Shown here: piece by piece, positions 48,136 through 57,779 of the stretch
Numbering within the stretch: the first letter of the stretch is position 1
Layout of the letters: every line of letters starts with the position of its first letter
NCBI GenBank assembly: GCA_013306675.1
Contig: JABLUY010000144.1
Location: forward strand, 1-64,000
Reading direction: 5' to 3'
Length of the DNA: 64,000 bases
Source of the DNA: Thraustochytrium sp. TN22
Taxonomy: Eukaryota; Sar; Bigyra; Thraustochytrida; Thraustochytriidae
Made by a program: the position numbers and the translations under genes
The notes under the pieces: model-generated
The model's database searches: none
What the model saw: only the letters and a program-made list of their open reading frames with translations
Told to the model about the DNA's origin: nothing

Positions 48136-48675
48136 ATGGCGGAGCCCTCCGGTACCACCGTGAAGGATGTGCCTGCGCAGGCCTTTATTGAGAAGTATGC
48201 CCAGCACCTGAAGCGCCAGGGCAAGATGGAGATCCCCAAGTGGGTCGACGTCGTCAAGACCGGCACGCACAAGGAGCTGGCCCCCTACAGCCCGGACTGG
48301 TACTACATCCGTGCGGCGTCCATCGCCCGCCGTGTGTACCTGCGCCCGCACCAGGGTATTGGCGGCCTCTCCAAGTGGTACGGTGGCCGCGAGCGCCGCG
48401 GCACCCGCACGGAGCACTTCCACGTCGCCGCCTCCGGCCTCATCCGTCACATCCTCGCCCAGCTCGAGGAGATCAAGGTGCTCGAGAAGGACGGCAAGGG
48501 CCGTGTCGTCACCCGCATGGGCCAGCAGGACCTTGACCGTATTGCCGGCCAGCTGAAGGAGGAGGAGGCCGAGGAGGAGGCTGAGGACGACGACGAGGAG
48601 GACGACGACGAGGAGAGCGAGGAGGAGAGTGAGGAGGAGAGCGAGGAGGAGAGCGAGGAGGAGGACAGCGACTAA
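48136..48675 (+). CDS. RPS19: 40S ribosomal protein eS19 with an acidic C-terminal tail
   Basis: 179 aa, ATG at 48136. Residues 1-145 match eS19 throughout: KDVPAQAFIEKYAQHLKRQG, KWVDVVKTGTHKELAPYSPD, DWYYIRAASIARRVYLRPHQ, GGLSKWYGGRERRGTRTEHF, and the helical end LEKDGKGRVVTRMGQQDLDR. eS19 sits in the head of the small subunit and is needed for 18S rRNA maturation; loss in humans causes Diamond-Blackfan anaemia. Unusually, about 32 extra residues follow (from about residue 146), nearly all Glu, Asp and Ser, built from a repeated 12-base GAGGAGAGCGAG-type unit (EESE). SEEE sites fit casein kinase 2. A leader intron probably ends six bases before the ATG. Confidence 0.96.
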   Translation: MAEPSGTTVKDVPAQAFIEKYAQHLKRQGKMEIPKWVDVVKTGTHKELAPYSPDWYYIRAASIARRVYLRPHQGIGGLSKWYGGRERRGTRTEHFHVAASGLIRHILAQLEEIKVLEKDGKGRVVTRMGQQDLDRIAGQLKEEEAEEEAEDDDEEDDDEESEEESEEESEEESEEEDSD

Positions 48676-49050
48676 GCGTAGGCTCTCTGCCCCCTGCCGT
48701 CATCTGCCCTACATCTTCACCAATTCCCTAAACTCTATATCACATCTACCGTGAGCTGAGTGAGCCGCTACCTTGCTTTGCGCTTGGACAGTTTTCTTTC
48801 AACATCACTGCAAGACAAGAAGAACCTTTTTGTCATGGTCCCGAGTGCGCTGCCGAGTCCCATCAAGACCGTGAGGCTTCCCTCGCCTCGCCTTGCCCTG
48901 CCTTGCCTGTCTTCGGCGGCCACCTGCGCCGGCGCCTTCGTCCGTCAGCTGAGCTGACTCACTGTCAGAGCAGGCACTGCAAACACTCCAGGCAGGTCCT
49001 CCGAGTCCTCCGAGTCACTGTCAGTTCGCCAACTTGCGCGCGCCCGTCGT

Positions 49051-49082
<32 letters not shown>

Positions 49083-49083
49083 G
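48676..49083. other. Intergenic region between eS19 and the UBL-TM gene
   Basis: 3' UTR side of eS19 and leader of the next gene; ends with a GGC run at 49051-49080. Nothing else seen. Confidence 0.45.
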
Positions 49084-50004
49084 ATGGAGGCCGCAGGCGG
49101 CGCGAGCGGCGGCGCGGCGGCTGCCGGCGCGGCCGGCGCGGATGGCGCTGCCGGCGCGCACACCACGGCCCAAGGCGCGGCGGCGGCGGCGGGCCTCGCC
49201 GGCGCGGCGCTCGATGGTTCCACGCACGCGCGCGTCTTCGTCAAGACGCTCGACGCGACCATCGCCGTGGACGTGACCGCGCAGACGCGAGTCTCGGACC
49301 TCCGGCAGCGGCTCGCCAAGTCCGAGCTGCAGGCCGTGGCGCGCGGACGCAGGCTGCGCCTCATTCACCTCGGTTTCCTCATGGACGACGACGCGCTCGT
49401 CATGCGGACCGTGCCACATGAGGGCGTCATCCACTGCGTCATCTCTGAGCTCACCGGCAACAGTGATGTCGATAACAATCCAGAGGGCCGCACCGTGCCG
49501 CTCGACCTGGAGGCACTCATGGAGGAGGACCGTCGCATTGCCGAGATCCTTGAGCGAGGCGGCGCCATCGACATTGACGACGCCGGCAATGTCGACACGT
49601 TTGGCTTTCAGTCGTCCTGGCCTAACCGGTCTGCGGCGGACCGCCTGCGCGACCGCAGGCGCGCTGCCGCCCGCCTCACGCGCGAGGCGGCGGCCGAAGA
49701 CGCTAACGAGAATGCCTCGGCGAGCTTTTTCCTCGCGTTCTCCTTCGGCTTCGTCTTTGGCATGTTCTCTATCATCTTCATGAGCCGCCTCAACAGGAGA
49801 CAGATGCTCGGCCTGTTGCTTGGCATTACGCTCAATATGGTGATCTCCATCGTGGGTCAGACGTCTGTCGAGTCCCGCCGCCAGCAACAGCTACAGCAAC
49901 AGCAGCAGGGGCGTCCGGGTGCGCTCCGAGGCTCCGTTATCACGCGTATCACCGTGCTTGACCGCTTCGGCAACGAGCACGAATTCACTGCCGATGCGCC
50001 ATGA
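49084..50004 (+). CDS. Ubiquitin-like domain membrane protein (TMUB/Dsc3-like)
   Basis: 306 aa, ATG at 49084. An Ala/Gly-rich N-terminus (1-45) precedes a ubiquitin-like fold at about residues 48-120: ARVFVKTLDATIAVDVTAQT, VSDLRQRLAKSEL, RLRLIHLGFLMDDDALV and HCVISEL. A linker (120-210) contains an LEALMEEDRRIAEIL helix. Two hydrophobic segments follow, about 212-234 (SFFLAFSFGFVFGMFSIIFM) and 240-259 (MLGLLLGITLNMVISIVG), then a short Gln-rich tail. A UBL followed by two C-terminal membrane spans resembles TMUB1/2 and the fungal Dsc3 subunit, which work in ER/Golgi ubiquitin ligase complexes for membrane-protein degradation. There is no Gly-Gly processing site. Family-level call, partner unknown. 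Confidence 0.72.
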   Translation: MEAAGGASGGAAAAGAAGADGAAGAHTTAQGAAAAAGLAGAALDGSTHARVFVKTLDATIAVDVTAQTRVSDLRQRLAKSELQAVARGRRLRLIHLGFLMDDDALVMRTVPHEGVIHCVISELTGNSDVDNNPEGRTVPLDLEALMEEDRRIAEILERGGAIDIDDAGNVDTFGFQSSWPNRSAADRLRDRRRAAARLTREAAAEDANENASASFFLAFSFGFVFGMFSIIFMSRLNRRQMLGLLLGITLNMVISIVGQTSVESRRQQQLQQQQQGRPGALRGSVITRITVLDRFGNEHEFTADAP

Positions 50005-50049
50005 TCTTTTGTCCTCCTCACATTAGCTGCGCTAGTTCTACTCTGTAGG

Positions 50050-50182
50050 CTGGTGCTGGTGCTGGTGCTGGTGCTGGTGCTGGTGCTGGTGCTGGTGCTG
50101 GTGCTGGCGCTGGCGCTGGCGCTGGCGCTGGTGCTGGTGCTGGTGCTGGTGCTGGTGCTGGTGCTGGTGCTGGTGGTGCTGC
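50050..50182. repeat. Hexanucleotide repeat (GTGCTG)n with a central GCGCTG block
   Basis: About 22 hexamers; four consecutive central units carry T-to-C. Lies between the UBL-TM stop and the convergent sulfotransferase stop, so it may be in one or both 3' UTRs. Confidence 0.93.
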
Positions 50183-50216
50183 TACCACCTACTCTGGAAA
50201 GCAACCTTTTGTGCAC

Positions 50217-52847
50217 TCATGGCGCTCCCCAATCCGCCAGGTCCAAGCCGAAGCCACGCGCCAAGGCCTCGTTGTAGGGCGCAAAGAATTCCTGCAGCTC
50301 CTGGCGGAGGGCAGACGACAGCTCATGGCCCTCACTCTCAGCTGTCGTGGTGTTCCCCAATGCGGTGCCAGCGGCGTTGTAGCGCTGCGCCGTGGTCGCG
50401 TCCACATCCATGACGGAAGGGTCGAGGCCAATGAAGTTTAGGACCCGGCGAAGTCCCGCTGCCGGCGCCTCGGCGAAGTCCTCGCTCTTGAGAACCAGTA
50501 TCTGCTCCGGCGCATAGTAGCGTAGCCAGCGCGAAAGGTGAACAATGTACATGCTCGACCACACTGCGTTTTCGTAGTCGTTCTCAAAGAGACAAGGCAG
50601 GTCGCCCGCGAGCCCATCCTGCGACCACCACGCCGGGCCAGCAGGCAGTTTCGCACGTACCGCCTCCAGGTCCGCGCGGGCCGAGGCGTCCAGTGACATC
50701 TCGGCCGCGCCGCTCGTCTGGAGCCGCACTCGCATGCGGAACTGGGACACCATGCGATCGATTGGGTCGCGCACCAGGTAAACGAAGCGCATGCGCGGCT
50801 GCACGCCGCAGCCCGCAGCCAGCAGGTGCGGCACACGGCACGATGGCCCGTTGCCCACCGAGCTCTCGCCCGTGAGCGCGCTGCCGCGGAGCAGCTCGCT
50901 AATCCACGGGCTGTCGCCCGCGCGGCCGCCGCCCCCGTTAGCCTTTTGCAGTTCCGCTCGGAACTTCTTGTTATATGCGTCGCGCACCTTGCGCGGCGGG
51001 GCTCGCTGGCTCAGGCGCTCCAGCAAGAAGAGCTCGCCGGCCTTGGCTGTGTTGCCTAGCGCCACGCCGTAGAACCGGGGATGCGCGCTCAGGTAGTTGT
51101 ACAGCGAGGTTGTCCCACCCTTGCGTGCGCCAAGCACGAAGACAGACGCCAGGCACGCTTCCGAGCTGGCCAGCTCCGCCAGGGTAGACCCGGGCGCTGG
51201 CGTCTCCTCCTCCCGCATTGCCTCGTCCCGAGTCGGCACGCGCTGCTCCTCCTGCTCGTGCAGCTGCGTCTCCACGTCCTCGCGCCAGCATCCCAGTACA
51301 TTCGTGCACAGGAGCCGCTCCTTGGCCTCGCCCGCCGACGCAAAGTGCGCGGCTGCGAGAGCTTCAAAGCTGTCCATGGGCCACGCCGCCGCCGCCGTGC
51401 TCGAGTTCTTGTCCCAGCACACCTTCTCGCTGTCGCAGGTGAAGGCATACGGCTTGTAGAAGAGATCCAGGCGGTCCGCGCGCATTCGCGACAACCGCAG
51501 CGCGAAAATGCGCTTCGCGTGCATATACAGCTCCATGTCTAGCGCGTTGTGCTCGCGAAGAATCGCCCTAGTCTCCGGGCTCAGCTGCTTGTTGTACTTG
51601 TTCAGGTTGAAAGTCGGCACGTAGTGGATCAGGTCTGTGCCAAAAACGTACGTGAAGAGCTGCAGCGACTCGGTCCATCGCTCCAGGATGCTGAACCACG
51701 CCATCTGCTCGAGCCGCTCTTTCGCCAGCTCCAGCTGTGCACGCGACCCGTCCTTGGCGTCCGGCGCCAGATACTTGGTGTGGATGTTGAACGCGCGCGA
51801 GCACGCCTCGCGCTCCGCGGCCGGCAGCTGCACCCAGTCCTCGATCGTTGACTCCTCGCGCTGTACCAAGGCCGCCGCCGTCGATCCGGGCTCGCAGTAA
51901 AAGTGCGAGTCGCCCATGGCGCCCCTGCCGCCGTTGATGGCCGACCTTTGGGCGATCGGCCGCTGCTTGCCCTGCACGGACGGCGTCTTGCGCCCGGTCG
52001 TTGTGTAAAACGCAGATAGCATGCGATCCACCGGATCGCGCAGAGAGAAGACCCACCGTCTGCACTCCTCCGCGCTCGTCGTCTCGCACGAGCTTGCCAC
52101 CTCGCCCTGCTTGAAGCACCGCAGTGACTTGGCAAGCCACGCGTATGTGCGGTGGTTGGTCACCATCCCAAATGTGTGCGTGCGCGACCGCCGCGCCATC
52201 GAGACAAAGCGGTACCGCGTCTCCTGCTGGAGCACCGAAATGCTGTTGAAGGTCGCCTCCAGGGTCCGCCCGCCCGCCTTGTTCACGTGCGGATAGATGA
52301 GCGTGATCTGCGAGCCGGCCGGGCACCGCCGCTCCGTGACGACTACCCTGCGCTGCGCGTCCGCTGCATCCGCCTTGGTACGGTGGTCGCCGCCCACCCA
52401 GATGCCGCCGCTAAACCTAGCAGCGTCCGGGTCCTCCACGTCGTCGCCATCCTCCTGCTTCTCGGACCGGCCCACAAAGTGGTTCCGGCTGGGCCGCGAC
52501 ACGAACACGCCAACATTACCACCGATGGCATCCACGCTTCCCGCCTCGCGCATGACGAGCACGCCCACGGTCGTTACAAAGGCCACGAGTGCCAGCACAG
52601 CCCACTGCCTGCGCGTCTGCAGCGTCCTCACCCGCGTCGACTTTGGGTCCCGCGCGTACTGGTCCTGCATTCGCCTGCGCAGCAGCCCGGACGCCTCCAC
52701 GTCGCCCTGCGCCGCCTCGTCGCGGCTGTCCTCGTCCTCGTCCTCGTCTTCGTCCTCGTCCTCGTCCTCGCCCCGCTCGTGGTCGTCTCCATCCTCGTCC
52801 TCGGGGTTGGCCCACGACGCCGCGCCGCGCCGCGCGCGCAGCTGCAT
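50217..52847 (-). CDS. Type II membrane protein with two sulfotransferase domains
   Basis: 876 aa from the ATG at 52847 (MQLRARRGAASW). Upstream in-frame sequence is Arg/Pro-rich and overlaps the divergent gene, so I exclude it. A very acidic cytosolic segment (D/E repeats) and a transmembrane anchor at about 77-97 suggest the Golgi. Sulfotransferase domain 1: PAPS 5'-phosphosulfate loop YPHVNKAGGRTLEATF (near 185-200) and 3'-phosphate motif VFSLRDPVDRMLSAFY (near 264-279), of the carbohydrate Sulfotransfer_2-like kind. Domain 2: FVLGARKGGTTSLYNYLSAH (near 568-588) and FVYLVRDPIDRMVSQF (near 688-703), then VLKSEDFAEAPAAGLRRVL, of the heparan N-/GlcNAc sulfotransferase-like Sulfotransfer_1 kind. 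Both keep the core binding residues, so both may be active on a sulfated glycan. Partly overlapping leaders with TFIIA are possible, since the starts are 325 bp apart. Confidence 0.87.
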   Translation of the reverse strand: MQLRARRGAASWANPEDEDGDDHERGEDEDEDEDEDEDEDSRDEAAQGDVEASGLLRRRMQDQYARDPKSTRVRTLQTRRQWAVLALVAFVTTVGVLVMREAGSVDAIGGNVGVFVSRPSRNHFVGRSEKQEDGDDVEDPDAARFSGGIWVGGDHRTKADAADAQRRVVVTERRCPAGSQITLIYPHVNKAGGRTLEATFNSISVLQQETRYRFVSMARRSRTHTFGMVTNHRTYAWLAKSLRCFKQGEVASSCETTSAEECRRWVFSLRDPVDRMLSAFYTTTGRKTPSVQGKQRPIAQRSAINGGRGAMGDSHFYCEPGSTAAALVQREESTIEDWVQLPAAEREACSRAFNIHTKYLAPDAKDGSRAQLELAKERLEQMAWFSILERWTESLQLFTYVFGTDLIHYVPTFNLNKYNKQLSPETRAILREHNALDMELYMHAKRIFALRLSRMRADRLDLFYKPYAFTCDSEKVCWDKNSSTAAAAWPMDSFEALAAAHFASAGEAKERLLCTNVLGCWREDVETQLHEQEEQRVPTRDEAMREEETPAPGSTLAELASSEACLASVFVLGARKGGTTSLYNYLSAHPRFYGVALGNTAKAGELFLLERLSQRAPPRKVRDAYNKKFRAELQKANGGGGRAGDSPWISELLRGSALTGESSVGNGPSCRVPHLLAAGCGVQPRMRFVYLVRDPIDRMVSQFRMRVRLQTSGAAEMSLDASARADLEAVRAKLPAGPAWWSQDGLAGDLPCLFENDYENAVWSSMYIVHLSRWLRYYAPEQILVLKSEDFAEAPAAGLRRVLNFIGLDPSVMDVDATTAQRYNAAGTALGNTTTAESEGHELSSALRQELQEFFAPYNEALARGFGLDLADWGAP

Positions 52848-53172
52848 GGCGCCGGTGTCGCGGCTGCGGGAGCGCGGGCTCGCTCCGCCGCCGCCGCCGC
52901 CGACGACGACTCGCGCCGCGCGAAGCCGCTCTGCGCGCGAGGGAGGGGCCTTGGTGGCCAGGCCAGCAGGCTCGCGGACTTGGATGCGGAGTACGGACTC
53001 GGGGCCTGAGCATCGTGACGTCCCAGGACAGATCCCTTGCCCTCCGCGCGCGGCGCGCGGCCCGCGCGGCCCGCCGTCGGGGGCGGCGCGCCGGCGGCCG
53101 CCGCGCCCGCGAGGGCGCTGCGGCGCCGGCGCCGGGCCCGGCCGCCCTGGCCGGCGAGCGGCCGCCGCCGGC
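52848..53172. promoter_or_regulatory. Compact divergent promoter, sulfotransferase / TFIIA
   Basis: Only 325 bp separate the two start codons; the sequence is very GC-rich (CGCC runs near 52890 and 53090-53170). It must contain both promoters unless transcripts overlap. Confidence 0.45.
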
Positions 53173-54126
53173 ATGGCCGCCGCCGAGGACGACGACCTGC
53201 GCAGCGTCGTGGTGGAGGACGTCGCGGCGCGCCTGCAGGCCGCGCGGGGCTGGACTCCGGAGCTCGCGAGGGAGCTGGAGCGCCGCTGGAAGGCCTGCCT
53301 CGCGGACAAGCCGCCGCTGCTCGGGAGCGAGCTTGGCACGGCCGCCTGGCGCGAGGTCGGCGCGACGCGCAACGCCGCAGCGCCGGTCGGCGCGCACCTC
53401 GCGGTGACGCACGCCGAGAGGCCGGCGCCGACCTGGCCCGGCCCGCAAGCCAGTGGGCCTGGCGCCTCGGGCTGGGCCTTTTACGGCCCGGACGCCTGCA
53501 TGGTGGCGGCGCTCGCCGCCGGCGAGGAGGTCTCCGGCCCAATCCCCTTCCGGGGCCGACCTCTTCAGGGCGAGGCGGGCTCCGTCCTGCCACCCGACCC
53601 TCCCTCGGCGGCCTCCGAGGACGCAATGCTACTACCGCTCACCGTTGAGGGGCCTGCACCGGTGGCCGTGGCCTCGATGGTCGAGCCCAAGCGCCCGCGC
53701 AAGCGCAAGCGTGAAGACGGCCTCCAAGCTGGTGGCGAGGAGGATGCAGCAGGCGCCGGGGACGCATTTGGCGACGGTGGCCACTCCGACTCGGACTCGG
53801 ATTATGGTGAAGAGGAACAGCGCCGCAGGAAGGCCGCGCGTCGCGTGCGGTCAGTGGAAGACTCGGCCGAGCAACGTGCGCACATGGCAGCGCTTGAGGT
53901 GGATCCCGAGGTGCTTGAGGCGATGCAGCCGCTGCACGTGGCCGGCAAGGTCCACAGCGTGCAGGATAACTTCGTGGCGGGCTGGGTACGCAAGATCAAG
54001 GCCTCATCGAACCAGCGGGATGATGCCACCTGGGAAGTGGACCTTCGTGCCGCATTTGTGCGCATGGATGGCGTGGAGGTATTTTTGCCCACATGCCGAT
54101 GTGATCTGACCTTTGCAGACACTTGA
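53173..54126 (+). CDS. GTF2A1: TFIIA large subunit (alpha/beta, TOA1-like)
   Basis: 317 aa from the ATG at 53173 (MAAAEDDDLRSVVVEDV); longer in-frame upstream sequence overlaps the neighbouring gene's coding side and is rejected. Residues 8-42 (VVEDVAARLQ..WTPELARELERRW) form the N-terminal helix pair that joins TFIIA-gamma in the four-helix bundle. The middle is disordered with a basic cluster (KRPRKRKRE, a likely NLS) and an acidic Ser/Asp stretch. The C-terminal 70 residues (NFVAGWVRKIKASS, WEVDLRAAFVRMDGVEVF) form the beta-barrel part that contacts TBP and DNA, matching the family pattern of a WK-x-x-L-x-x-G-x-x-x-x-N/DG strand. TFIIA stabilises TBP on promoters. The extreme C-terminus (CRCDLTFADT) differs from the usual acidic DAEW-like end. 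Confidence 0.8.
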   Translation: MAAAEDDDLRSVVVEDVAARLQAARGWTPELARELERRWKACLADKPPLLGSELGTAAWREVGATRNAAAPVGAHLAVTHAERPAPTWPGPQASGPGASGWAFYGPDACMVAALAAGEEVSGPIPFRGRPLQGEAGSVLPPDPPSAASEDAMLLPLTVEGPAPVAVASMVEPKRPRKRKREDGLQAGGEEDAAGAGDAFGDGGHSDSDSDYGEEEQRRRKAARRVRSVEDSAEQRAHMAALEVDPEVLEAMQPLHVAGKVHSVQDNFVAGWVRKIKASSNQRDDATWEVDLRAAFVRMDGVEVFLPTCRCDLTFADT

Positions 54127-54230
54127 AAGGGAGGAGACTTCGCAATAGCGCTGTGAAAAATACATAACAAAGAGGCTAGCTTAGAGGACTCCGCGGATCC
54201 GAGGCGGAGCTTTTGCGTGCAGGTCGGCCT

Positions 54231-54281
54231 GCTCAGCTCTGCTCTGCTCAGCTCAGCTCAGCTCAGCTCAGCTCAGCTCAG
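54231..54281. repeat. (GCTCA)n pentamer tract at the kinesin stop codon
   Basis: About nine GCTCT/GCTCA units; the kinesin-8 stop codon (54278-54280 on the minus strand) lies in the last unit, so the array is the start of its 3' UTR. Confidence 0.9.
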
Positions 54282-57200
54282 TGCGGCGGGCGCAGGAGAC
54301 CAAAGGCCTCGTACGGCGTGCAGCCCTTTTTCTCCGCGAAGCCTTCCAGCTTGTCAAAGAATGCGCGAATCTCACTGACCGCAGTGCGCGCCTGGTCTAG
54401 GTCGGCGTCATCTGCGATCTTAACTCGCACGAGAGAGCGCAGGTCATTGGCGCTGGCGACCATCTGGCGCCGCGTCTCAAAATCCATGACCGAGTCCAGC
54501 GGGGAGTCGCCAGTCACCGGCGTATTGGCTCGCTGCTCCGCTGCGGCCGTGTCTTCGCTGTACGGCAGCAGCATGCGGGAGAGCGTGCCGCGGAGAACAT
54601 TCAGCTCCAACGCCTTGCGATCGAGCTGGTCCAAGAACCGTAGGCTGCGCTGCGCTGTCTCACGGACCTTGAGAAAGTCCTTGTCGCAGTCAATTGGCTT
54701 GCGCAGCACAAAGACCAGCTCGGCCCAGCGCTTCTCAAGCTTCTTGCGCTCCTTTCTCTCCGCGCGCCTCGCCTCGCGGGACTCCGAGGCGGGCTCGTCC
54801 ATCATCTCCACGCTGCCTTCCACAAGCGAGTCGCCGCTGGCCAGGCGTTCGCTGCCGTCAGGTGCCGCCGCCGTCGCTGCCGCCCCGGCAGCGACGTGAT
54901 TGCTGACCGTGGCCTCGCCACTGACACCTGCACTGACGTTGCTTGGCGCCGCCCCGCTCGCGTCCGCGAGCGAGAGCCCGCTGGCGATTTTGGAGTTAAG
55001 CCTGCTCAGCACGCTCTTGGTGTTGGCGCCGATCCCGGCCACGTTGTTGACGTTGGCGTTGCTGCTGCTGCTGCCGCCGCCGCCGCCGCCGCCGCTGCCG
55101 TTGCCGCTGCCGCTGCCTGTATTGTTGGTGGGGATGTTGGTGCCATTGGCGCTACTTTCGGAGGCCATGGGGCGCATTGGCATGGCCGGTGGCGCCGGGG
55201 CAATGGCCGCCGACTTGCTCTCATCGGTCCCTTCGCGAAACGAGCCCGGGCTGCGCATCGCAACGTCCATGCTCTGACTCTTGGAGAGCTTGATAGGAGG
55301 CAGCGAGAGCAGGCTGCTCGTTGAGGATGACCCGCCCTTGGTCGGGCTCGTGGGCGGCCGCTCGGGTCGTTTCTCCTCATCGTACTCTGCGTACTGCCGT
55401 CGATCGAGCCGCGCCTGCGCGAATTCGCCATCTCCGCCGACGAACCCATGTTCGCCGTCCATGACGTCGCTGCGGGTTGTACGGAGCGTCGATGACTTGG
55501 GTGAGGCGGTCCGGGCATTAGTGTAGCCCACCATGGGCGGGATTGCGCCGTCCAGGGCGCCGCTAGGTCCGCTGCCACCGGGCTCCATGCCAGCTGCGTG
55601 CTGCCTGCTGAGCCAGTTGTTGGTCTTGCGTAGCCGTGCGCGAGCTTGCATACTGCGAGATACATGCGAGCCATGAGCCTTGGGATGCGCAGTAGTGGCA
55701 GAGACGGCGGCGCTAGCGGCGGCGGGGGCGGCAGCGGCGTTGTTCACCGCGTCCTGCAGCTGCGAACCCCCGTTCGGGACCACTGGAGGCACTCCTGCCC
55801 GCGCGAGCCGCTCGTCGTGGTGCAAGTGAGTCGAATTCTCGCTCGACGTGTTGCCAGAGGCCGCCCCTGCCGCCATGGACGGCGGCGCGGTTGCCTCGGC
55901 CGTATTCGAGGCGCTCATCCCAATGTTTGATTGTGAGGCCGTCATGCCAGACACGTTCACCGCAGCCGCCGCGAGGTTTACGGTGGAGCTGCTGGTCCGC
56001 GAGCTCTTGGACTTGTTCCGTGACGGGCGCTCGGCCTTCTTGGCGAGCGCGCTTTGCCGCAAGTAAGGGTGGGACTTTTTCACGTGGTACGGCCCGCCCT
56101 GGTTCACCATGAGCACCTTGCGGCCGGCATGTTTGCGCCTCTCCGATGCGTATGGCCCCGACATGCCAACACTGACCTTGGCTCGCCCGGGCCGCCGGAT
56201 ACCGCTCGGCGCAGCCGGCGCGAGCCCGCCGTCGCCGCCGTCAGGATTATTATTGTTGTTGCTCACGCCGCCGCCCTGCTGCTTGGCCCTGGAGCGCGAG
56301 GTCGTATTGCCGTCGCTGACCCGGCTATGGTTGCTGCGCGCGCTGCCAAGCGCGCCGAGGCGGGGCACGCTGCTGGCAGGCCCGGACGCGGACGAGGCAC
56401 CCTGCCGGCTGCGCACGATACGCGCCGACCCGGAGGAGTACGGATTGCTCAGCTCAATTCGCTTGAGCTCCTCCTCCAGGCGGTGTAGCGGGAACATCTG
56501 TCGCCCGGTCCCAGGCGAAGGCAGCCCGTAGACCGAGCCGCGCGCCCCCTGCATGTCGGCGCCGTAGTCGGCCTGCATGACGACCGGCACTCGGGCTCCA
56601 AATTCCAGAGTCCTCTGCTGAGCGTGCAGCTGCGGCATGACCTGCGCGTGCTGCGGGTAGGAGGACGGCGCGTTGGCAAGGTGCTGGCGCAAACCGCCGC
56701 TGGCGGGCCTTGAGATAAATTTGCGCGGCGTCGGCGTCCCGGGCGCCGTGGGCGCGCCCGTCGGGAGGGACTGCAACATGTGCAGGGACTCCAGGTCAGA
56801 GAAGTGCACCTCGAGCGCCCCGTCCACGGTGGATTCACCCACGCCGTTGTCCTCAAGCAGCTTGCGCTGCTCATCAATGATGTCGTCGCGGATCTGAAGC
56901 TGGTCCAGGAGCCGCTGGATGAGCATGTCCTTGTACTGCACCGAACATCGATGGAGCATTCGCGAGCGCTCGAGCTCCATGTTCTCAAGCTCAAGCATCC
57001 CGATGCGGTACTCGAGTTCCATCAGCTCACGGCGCTCCTCGCTCGTGATGCGTGTCTCCATCTGAGTGCGCAGGGCCGCGGAGGCGCGCTCGTTCTCTGC
57101 GAGGCGCCGCTCGATGTCGGCCTTGAGCTGGCTGTTCTTCTGGTTCGCGCGCTGCAGTTGCTGCATCTCCGTGCGCGCAGCGCGCACGTTCGGAGGCTCA

Positions 57201-57722
57201 GTCACAACGGAGAGGTCTTGGACAGCCTTCTTGCGCGTCTTTCGCTTCTTGCGTTGCTTGCGGTTCTCGCGTCTGATTTCGTCTGAAGATTCTCCTTCGT
57301 TGTCGGTTCCATTGCTCAGCGCCTGGTGGTGCTGGTGGTGGTGGTGGTGCTGCTGCTGCTGCTGCTGGTAGAGGGGGGCGTTTTCGAGCTGCTCATCTCC
57401 ACCGTCGTTCTCCTCCTCATCTTGCCGATCTAGTTCCGCGCCCACCTTCTCCTCGCGCGAGTCCAACGCCTCTAAGGCCTCTCGTTTCTCACGCAGCGCG
57501 GCCTTGCGCTGCATGCTATCCTCCCAGCGCTGGATGACCACCCGGTGAAGCTCCATCTCGGACTTGTTCGCGATATTCTGTGCCTCGATCTCGATCAGGG
57601 ACCGGCAGAGCTGCATGCGCTCTTTGAAGTTGAGCACGAGCTGCTCACGCAAGAAGGTCATCTGCTGCTTCTCCACAGCCTTGCGCTGGCCGGCTTCTTT
57701 GTTGGACAGACCGCTGGCTCGA

Positions 57723-57779
<57 letters not shown>

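Noticed and set aside
47224-48450. 408-aa minus-strand ORF
   Set aside because: Antisense to eS19 and its leader; Arg/Pro-rich with no domain.
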